Assembly: GCA_945787925.1 (NCBI GenBank) | Contig: CALZJY010000006.1 | Location: forward strand, 1 to 18,947 | Reading direction: 5' to 3' | Origin: an uncultured Anaerosporobacter sp. | Lineage (GTDB): Bacteria; Bacillota; Clostridia; Lachnospirales; Lachnospiraceae | DNA: 18,947 bases | Shown here: positions 14,531 to 18,947 of the stretch, in pieces | Layout: the number at the start of each line of letters is the position of its first letter | Numbering within the stretch: position 1 is the stretch's first letter | Notes under the pieces: model-generated | What the model was told of the DNA's origin: nothing | Database searches by the model: none | Seen by the model: only the letters and a program-made list of their open reading frames with translations | Translations under genes and position numbers: made by a program

Positions 14531-16264
14531 TTAGGATAAATTATACTGATACAGCTGACGATATACCCCGTCTAGTTCCATAAGTTCCTTATGGGTTCCC
14601 TGCTCTTTGATTCCATCCTCGGTTAATACTAGAATCTTTTCCGCATTGCGGATCGTAGATAACCTATGAGCGATTACAAATGTTGTTCGATTCTTCGCTA
14701 ACCGTTCTAACGATTCTTGTACCACTCGTTCGCTTTCATTGTCTAATGCGGAAGTTGCCTCATCAAAAATCAGGATTGGAGGATTCTTTAAGAATACCCT
14801 GGCAATGCTTAACCTTTGTTTCTGCCCTCCAGACAGCTTGATTCCCCTTTGCCCGATATATGTGTCGTATCCATTTGGAAGAGACATGATAAAGTCATGG
14901 GCATTGGCATTCTTTGCTGCCTCAATGACTTCTTCCCTTGTTGCATCTAGCTTCCCGTAACGGATGTTCTCATATACGGTTCCTGCAAACAGGTAGACAT
15001 CCTGTTGTACCACGCCGATGTTGTTGCGCAGGGACGACAGAGTCAAGTCTCTGATATCCTTGCCATCAATACGAATCGTTCCGGCACTTACTTCATAGAA
15101 ACGTGGAATCAGGTTACACATCGTTGACTTTCCGACACCAGAAGAACCTACGATGGCCACATATTGTCCTGCTTCCACTTCTAAGTTGATATTCTTAAAT
15201 ACTTCCTCTTCCGTTTCCTCATATTGGAACGATACCTGCTCAAAACAAATATCTCCCGTGACATTGCTTAGTTCCTGTGCATCTTCCTTATCCTTGATGG
15301 AAGGCTCTAGTTCCATCACGTCCATAAAGCGCTCGAACCCGCTGATTCCATTTTCAAATTGTTCCGTAAAGTTGATTAGCTTGCGGATCGGTTCGATTAG
15401 AATATTGATATATAGCAGAAACGTGATAAGGTCGCCAACTCCGATGACCTTCTTCGTAATCATCATGCCCCCGCCAACGATTACGATCACATTAATCAAG
15501 CTGATAAAGAAGTTTAATCCACTGTGGTAGATTCCCATTGCCTCATAGCTTTCTTTCTTACTATCTAGGAACTGGTTGTTGCCTTCTTTGAACTTTCGTA
15601 ATTCCTGTTCTTCATTAGCAAAACTCTTTACCACACGGATTCCTGCAAGGCTGTCTTCGATCCTTGCATTTACTTCAGCAATCTCTTTTCGATTTCTTTT
15701 AAATGCCCGCTTCATTCGCTTTCTGATGATACTTGCAAAGACGATCATAACTGGAATCACAATAAATACGACTAGTGTCAAATACGCATTTACGTTTAAC
15801 AAGATACAGAACGCACCAATGAACTTAATCAGCGAAATGACCAAGTCTTCTGGTCCATGATGCAGCAGCTCCGTAATATCAAATAAGTCATTGGTAATGC
15901 GGGACATAAGCTGCCCTGTCTTCTGGTTATCAAAATACTCGAATGGAAGTGTCTGCAAATGGGCAAATAAGTCGTTACGCATATCGTACTCAATCTTTGC
16001 GCCCATCACATGTCCTCTGTTCGTAATAAAATAATTACATCCTAGCTCTAATAGTGCCAGCGCTACCATTGCTACCCCTAGCTTAATGATACTGTCCATT
16101 GCCTGGGAAATCTCTTGTTTTGCCAATAGGTCATTCGTAATATATCTTACGATCAATGGATTGATCAAAGAAATCGCTGCAGCCGTAAACGCGAAAAACA
16201 TATCTGCAAAGAATACTCCTAGGTATGGTTTGTAGTAACTTAAAAATTTGCGTCTTCTATTCAT
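14531..16264 (-). CDS. ABC transporter, fused permease and ATPase (exporter type)
   Basis: A half-transporter that dimerises and uses ATP to export a substrate across the membrane. The 577 residues carry six predicted membrane helices in the first 300, then one nucleotide-binding domain. That domain has Walker A GSSGVGKST (373-381), Q-loop Gln420-421, signature LSGGQKQR (477-484), Walker B ILIFDE (497-502), D-loop SALD and switch His533. All catalytic residues are intact. It resembles multidrug/lipid exporters (MsbA/BmrA-like); the cargo is unknown. GGAGT precedes the ATG. Only 17 nt separate this ATG from the T-run of the pfkA terminator, leaving no room for a promoter, so transcription probably comes through that terminator or from within pfkA. 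Confidence 0.95.
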   Translation of the reverse strand: MNRRRKFLSYYKPYLGVFFADMFFAFTAAAISLINPLIVRYITNDLLAKQEISQAMDSIIKLGVAMVALALLELGCNYFITNRGHVMGAKIEYDMRNDLFAHLQTLPFEYFDNQKTGQLMSRITNDLFDITELLHHGPEDLVISLIKFIGAFCILLNVNAYLTLVVFIVIPVMIVFASIIRKRMKRAFKRNRKEIAEVNARIEDSLAGIRVVKSFANEEQELRKFKEGNNQFLDSKKESYEAMGIYHSGLNFFISLINVIVIVGGGMMITKKVIGVGDLITFLLYINILIEPIRKLINFTEQFENGISGFERFMDVMELEPSIKDKEDAQELSNVTGDICFEQVSFQYEETEEEVFKNINLEVEAGQYVAIVGSSGVGKSTMCNLIPRFYEVSAGTIRIDGKDIRDLTLSSLRNNIGVVQQDVYLFAGTVYENIRYGKLDATREEVIEAAKNANAHDFIMSLPNGYDTYIGQRGIKLSGGQKQRLSIARVFLKNPPILIFDEATSALDNESERVVQESLERLAKNRTTFVIAHRLSTIRNAEKILVLTEDGIKEQGTHKELMELDGVYRQLYQYNLS

Positions 16265-16281
16265 ATTTGGACTCCTTTGCG

Positions 16282-16312
16282 AAAAAAAGGCACATGAGAA
16301 TCCTCATATGCC
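16282..16312 (-). terminator. Terminator after pfkA
   Basis: GGCATATGAG-GATT-CTCATGTGCC (10 bp, one G-U pair) followed by seven T residues on the minus strand, 15 nt past the pfkA stop codon and immediately before the ABC exporter gene. Confidence 0.93.
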
Positions 16313-16327
16313 CTTTCACCTCTATCA

Positions 16328-17302
16328 TTATCTAGATAATTTTCTAGCCATTTGATACATGCCTTCATCGATATCTTTTTTCATAGCTAAGCCTTCTTGG
16401 ATATCGTAATCTACGAATTCACCTGCACGGTATCCAACTACGCGGTTAGATTGTCCGTTAAGTAATAATTCAACTGCTCTTGCACCCATGCAAGAAGCGT
16501 ATACACGGTCTTTGCAAGTTGGGCTACCACCACGTTGGATATGTCCAATAACTGTCGCTCTTGTTTCAATACCAGTTGCTTCTTCGATACGTTTTGCCAT
16601 AGCGTGAGAATCGCCGATACCTTCTGCATTAACGATGATATGGTGTTTTTTACCAACTTTTCTTTTTTCGATGATGTTGTTGATGATACGTTGTTCGTCA
16701 CCATCGTAACGTTCTGTCATTAAGATGTCTTCTGCACCGTTTGCGATACCACACCATAATGCGATGTAACCAGCGTTACGTCCCATTACTTCGATGATAG
16801 AACATCTTTCATGAGATGTAGAAGTATCACGAACTTTATCGATTGCTTCCATTGCAGTGTTTACAGCAGTATCGAAACCGATTGTGTAATCTGTACAAGA
16901 AATATCTAAATCGATTGTTCCTGGGATACCTACTGTGTTGATTCCTAAGTTAGATAATAATCTAGCTCCTTGGAAAGAACCGTCTCCACCGATAACAACT
17001 AAGCCATCGATACCATGTTTTCTACAGATATCTGCTGCTTTTTGTTGTCCTTCTGGAGTTCTCATTTCTGCACAACGTGCAGTGTAAAGGATTGTACCAC
17101 CTCTTTGGATGATATCAGCTACGCTGATGCTGTCCATATCGATGATATCCTCTTCTAATAAACCTGAGTATCCTCTACGAATCCCTTTTACTTTAAGTCC
17201 ATTTGCAATAGCTGTACGTACAACTGCACGAATCGCAGCATTCATACCAGGTGCATCTCCACCACTTGTAAGTACGCCAATAGTCTTTACTTGTTTGCTC
17301 AT
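16328..17302 (-). CDS. pfkA: ATP-dependent 6-phosphofructokinase
   Basis: Converts fructose 6-phosphate and ATP to fructose 1,6-bisphosphate, the committed step of glycolysis. The 324 residues (E. coli PfkA has 320) show TSGGDAPGMNAAIR at the ATP site, IGGDGSFQGARL, PGTIDLDI with both catalytic aspartates, and IEVMGRNAGYIAL. Gly in GGDGS and Gly before TID indicate ATP rather than pyrophosphate as donor. The usual Asn between the two aspartates of TIDND is Leu here. The frame opens at a GTG at 17317, but that GTG overlaps the GGAGG ribosome site serving the ATG at 17302, so the latter is the start. It lies 80 nt downstream of dnaE, a common Firmicutes pairing, and ends in a strong terminator. 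Confidence 0.97.
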   Translation of the reverse strand: MSKQVKTIGVLTSGGDAPGMNAAIRAVVRTAIANGLKVKGIRRGYSGLLEEDIIDMDSISVADIIQRGGTILYTARCAEMRTPEGQQKAADICRKHGIDGLVVIGGDGSFQGARLLSNLGINTVGIPGTIDLDISCTDYTIGFDTAVNTAMEAIDKVRDTSTSHERCSIIEVMGRNAGYIALWCGIANGAEDILMTERYDGDEQRIINNIIEKRKVGKKHHIIVNAEGIGDSHAMAKRIEEATGIETRATVIGHIQRGGSPTCKDRVYASCMGARAVELLLNGQSNRVVGYRAGEFVDYDIQEGLAMKKDIDEGMYQMARKLSR

Positions 17303-17382
17303 ATGTGTAACCTCCACTAGAATTTATTTCGAACACAGTTTAGTATTTTAACAATAATTTTGTATTTATTCTAATACATTAT

Positions 17383-18593
17383 CTAAAATTTATCAATAGT
17401 TGAATCGACAACTTTTACATTTTTTGGCCCAAAATGCCTATTAAATTTGTCGATTATAGGCATAGTAGCCATAATGTGCGGTATTTTCTTCTGCTGCTTT
17501 TCTTCTTCACAATAGATGATGATGCAATCTCCACCTTCAACAGTAGCAATTGATTCCTCTATTATCATTTTATTTTTTTCATACTCTGCTCGATTTTTAA
17601 ATTTGACCCAGAGTTGTTTCGGTAGATTTTCGAATGGGATAATTTTTTGACAAACTATTTTTGCTGGCTTATCTTCTTCTACTGTGATTCGTCCTTTAAT
17701 AAATACCTTTTTCTCTTCTTCGATGTTGGCACGGTTCTTTTCATAATCTCTCGGGAATACGATGACCTCTACCGTCCCGTATAGATCTTCTACCGTGATA
17801 AATGCCATAAGAGAGTTCGTTCTCGTCGCCTTGATGGTCTTTGCGACAATCATTCCACCGATGACAGCATCTGCCCCGTCGTTTACTTTTACCGAATCCG
17901 TTTCTTCATCGATGGCAAAGTCTAACGTCGTATTCGTGATGTTCTTTCTCCACATCGCTTCATATTCCTCTAACGGATGGCCACTGACATAGATGCCTAA
18001 CACTTCTTTTTCAAAGGCTAATAGATCTTCCTTGGAATACTCACCAACGTCCGGCATGGTCACTTCTAATGTTTCCTTTTCCTCTTCCGTCGCAAAGTCA
18101 AAGAAACTCATCTGGCCTTCTAGATTTCGTTTCTTATCTGCTGCAACGCCATCTAGGACTTGCACATATACCATCATCTTTTGCTTTCTTGTTCCTGGCA
18201 TGCTGTCAAACGCACCCGCCTTGATGAAGCTTTCCACGGTTCTCTTATTTACTTCTTTTCCTGAAAGACGTTTTGCAAAGTCCTTGAGGGAAGTAAACAT
18301 TCCGTTTGCCTCTCGTTCCTTTACGATGGAATCAATCACGGAACCACCAAGCCCCTTGATTGCAGAAAGTCCATAACGGATGGAATTGCCGGAAACGCTG
18401 AATGCCTTTTGCCCTTCGTTGATGTCTGGCGGAAGGATCTCGATTCCCATCTGACGGCAAGTCATGATATATTCGCTTACCTTCGTAGAGTTATCGATGA
18501 CAGAAGTAAGTAACGCTGCCATGAACTCTACTGGGTAGTAGTATTTTAAATATGCTGTCTGGTAGGATACTACCGCATAGGCTGCTGCATGGG
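17383..18593 (-). CDS. dnaE: DNA polymerase III alpha subunit, 3' exon (split by a group II intron)
   Basis: C-terminal 402 residues of a DnaE replicative polymerase. The exon opens in the motif FNKSHAAAYAVV, with only HAAAYAVVSYQTAYLK and part of the Ser codon on this side. It continues with YYPVEFMAALLTSV, the helix-hairpin-helix region (IRYGLSAIKGLGGSVIDSIV), GAFDSM, and a C-terminal OB-fold (VIGGMIVAKTIKATR to VIVFPRDYE). It is DnaE rather than PolC. The GTG at 18657 is not a real start: the 22 codons before SHAAAYA are intron domains V and VI read through. With the intron ending at ...GGTAT (18594), a spliced exon 1 ending in T would restore the TCC Ser codon. Exon 1 lies outside the window. 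pfkA follows. Confidence 0.93.
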
Positions 18594-18594
18594 A

Positions 18595-18640
18595 TACCGA
18601 TAGGTAAACCTTTGAAGTAATCTCCGGTTTTTCCCCCGGT
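18595..18640 (-). ncRNA. Group II intron domain VI with branch-point A
   Basis: ACCG (18640-18637) pairs with CGGT (18599-18596). The next four G residues pair with T18600, then T18602 and C18603-18604, leaving A18601 as a single bulge; AAACC (18630-18626) pairs with GGTTT (18610-18606) above. The bulged A is 8 nt from the inferred intron end, the standard position for the branching adenosine. Confidence 0.88.
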
Positions 18641-18642
18641 CC

Positions 18643-18676
18643 ACACCGGACATGCACCTTTCAGCGCATCCGGCGT
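18643..18676 (-). ncRNA. Group II intron domain V (catalytic core)
   Basis: Exactly 34 nt: a 9-bp lower stem (ACGCCGGAT with GTCCGGTGT, G-U pairs included), a 2-nt AT bulge on the 3' side, a 5-bp upper stem (GCGCT with GGTGC) and a GAAA tetraloop. The catalytic triad position reads CGC. This is the diagnostic fold of a group II intron active site. Confidence 0.93.
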
Positions 18677-18798
18677 TCCATCGAATTATAACAATCATAG
18701 CGTTTGCAAGACTCTATGATTTGATAGAAAATAAAGAATCAACCTAAACTTTTACTCGTTGTAGTAATACTGATTATTCTTTTATTTTTCGCGATTCA

Positions 18799-18945
18799 CT
18801 AAATTGGACTAAGTTCTGCCTTTATTCGTAGCCTATTTAGTTTGACAATTTGTGGTCCTGTCAATTTTAGGATATTTAGATATTTGCGTATTGTGTCTTC
18901 CTTTGTTGCATGAATTAGTGTATGAACATCTTCTAGAACAAGTGT
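18799..18945 (-). CDS. Group II intron-encoded reverse transcriptase/maturase, C-terminal tail (partial)
   Basis: Only the last 48 residues are in the window, read in the frame that starts at 18945 and stops at TAG (18801-18799). The segment EDVHTLIHATKEDTIRKYL followed by LKLTGP...KLNRLRIKAELSPI matches, from recall, the tail of group II intron proteins that end in an HNH endonuclease domain: a ...VH.LIHAT..ETI.KYL... stretch and then ...KLN.LR..A.L. Its stop lies about 120 nt before domain V, the expected place for an ORF carried in domain IV. The protein would act as splicing maturase and, with the HNH domain, nick the target DNA for retrohoming. The catalytic reverse-transcriptase motifs are beyond the window edge. 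Confidence 0.8.
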   Translation of the reverse strand, partial: TLVLEDVHTLIHATKEDTIRKYLNILKLTGPQIVKLNRLRIKAELSPI

Positions 18946-18947
18946 AA

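Larger units (their letters stand above)
18594..18947 (-). mobile_element. Group II intron, 3' portion, inserted in dnaE
   Basis: The 3' part of a self-splicing, retrohoming intron. In order on the minus strand: the tail of the intron-encoded reverse transcriptase, the end of domain IV (including an AATCATAG/CTATGATT hairpin at about 18721-18692), a canonical 34-nt domain V, and domain VI with a bulged A. It ends in AT directly before coding sequence that resumes DnaE at its most conserved motif. The 5' half, including domain I and most of the maturase, is outside the window, so completeness cannot be judged. Same strand as dnaE, as splicing requires. Confidence 0.93.

Noticed and set aside
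15153..15530. 125-codon plus-strand frame opposite the ABC exporter
   Set aside because: Low-complexity antisense shadow of a fully conserved transporter gene.
18594..18657. Intein or alternative N-terminus for DnaE
   Set aside because: The sequence before SHAAAYA lacks the HN end of an intein and folds exactly as group II domains V and VI.

Overview
The window reads as a chromosomal segment of a low-to-medium G+C Gram-positive anaerobe, most likely a Clostridia member of the Lachnospiraceae type. Supporting this are a Firmicutes-style infC-rpmI-rplT operon with an attenuated leader and an AUU start on infC, a T-box leader on thrS, the dnaE-pfkA gene order, a C_GCAxxG_C_C protein, a DUF4358 lipoprotein, and an MBOAT/DHHW surface-polymer acylation cluster. 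The genus cannot be fixed without a search. All genes lie on the minus strand except one small acidic membrane protein near 13.3-13.6 kb.

Layout, in minus-strand transcription order from the right edge. (1) 18947-17383: the 3' part of a group II intron, comprising the C-terminal tail of its reverse transcriptase/maturase, domain V, and domain VI with a bulged branch-point A. It is spliced into the 3' exon of dnaE, the replicative DNA polymerase III alpha subunit. The inferred junction is inside the Ser codon of the conserved FNKSH motif, a few codons from the site of the cyanobacterial split DnaE intein. (2) 17302-13674: pfkA with a strong terminator, then an ABC exporter whose start codon is only 17 nt past that terminator, then a Cof-type HAD phosphatase. 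(3) 13273-13599 (+): a single-pass membrane protein with an Asp/Glu-rich tail and its own terminator. (4) 12950-8512: a surface O-acylation cluster made of a membrane-anchored SGNH hydrolase (interrupted by a +1 frameshift), a DUF4358 lipoprotein, an MBOAT acyltransferase and a DHHW/AlgX-like protein. (5) 8389-6412: a promoter, a GT4 glycosyltransferase, a YdcF-like membrane protein and a C_GCAxxG_C_C protein. (6) 5930-3558: consensus promoter, T-box leader with terminator, and thrS. (7) 3541-2015: consensus promoter, L20-type attenuator leader, infC (AUU start), rpmI, rplT and a strong terminator. (8) 1965-1: a threonine-aldolase-like PLP enzyme and a ROK sugar kinase cut by the window edge.

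The regions work together as follows. The thrS and infC units are housekeeping translation operons, each controlled by premature termination: uncharged tRNA-Thr for thrS, and ribosomal protein L20 (with IF3 start-codon autoregulation) for infC-rpmI-rplT. The MBOAT, DHHW, SGNH and DUF4358 genes fit a machine that moves acyl groups across the membrane onto an envelope glycan. The neighbouring GT4 enzyme and YdcF protein also look envelope-related but have their own promoter. The most unusual feature is the intron in dnaE: full-length DnaE would require splicing of this mobile RNA.
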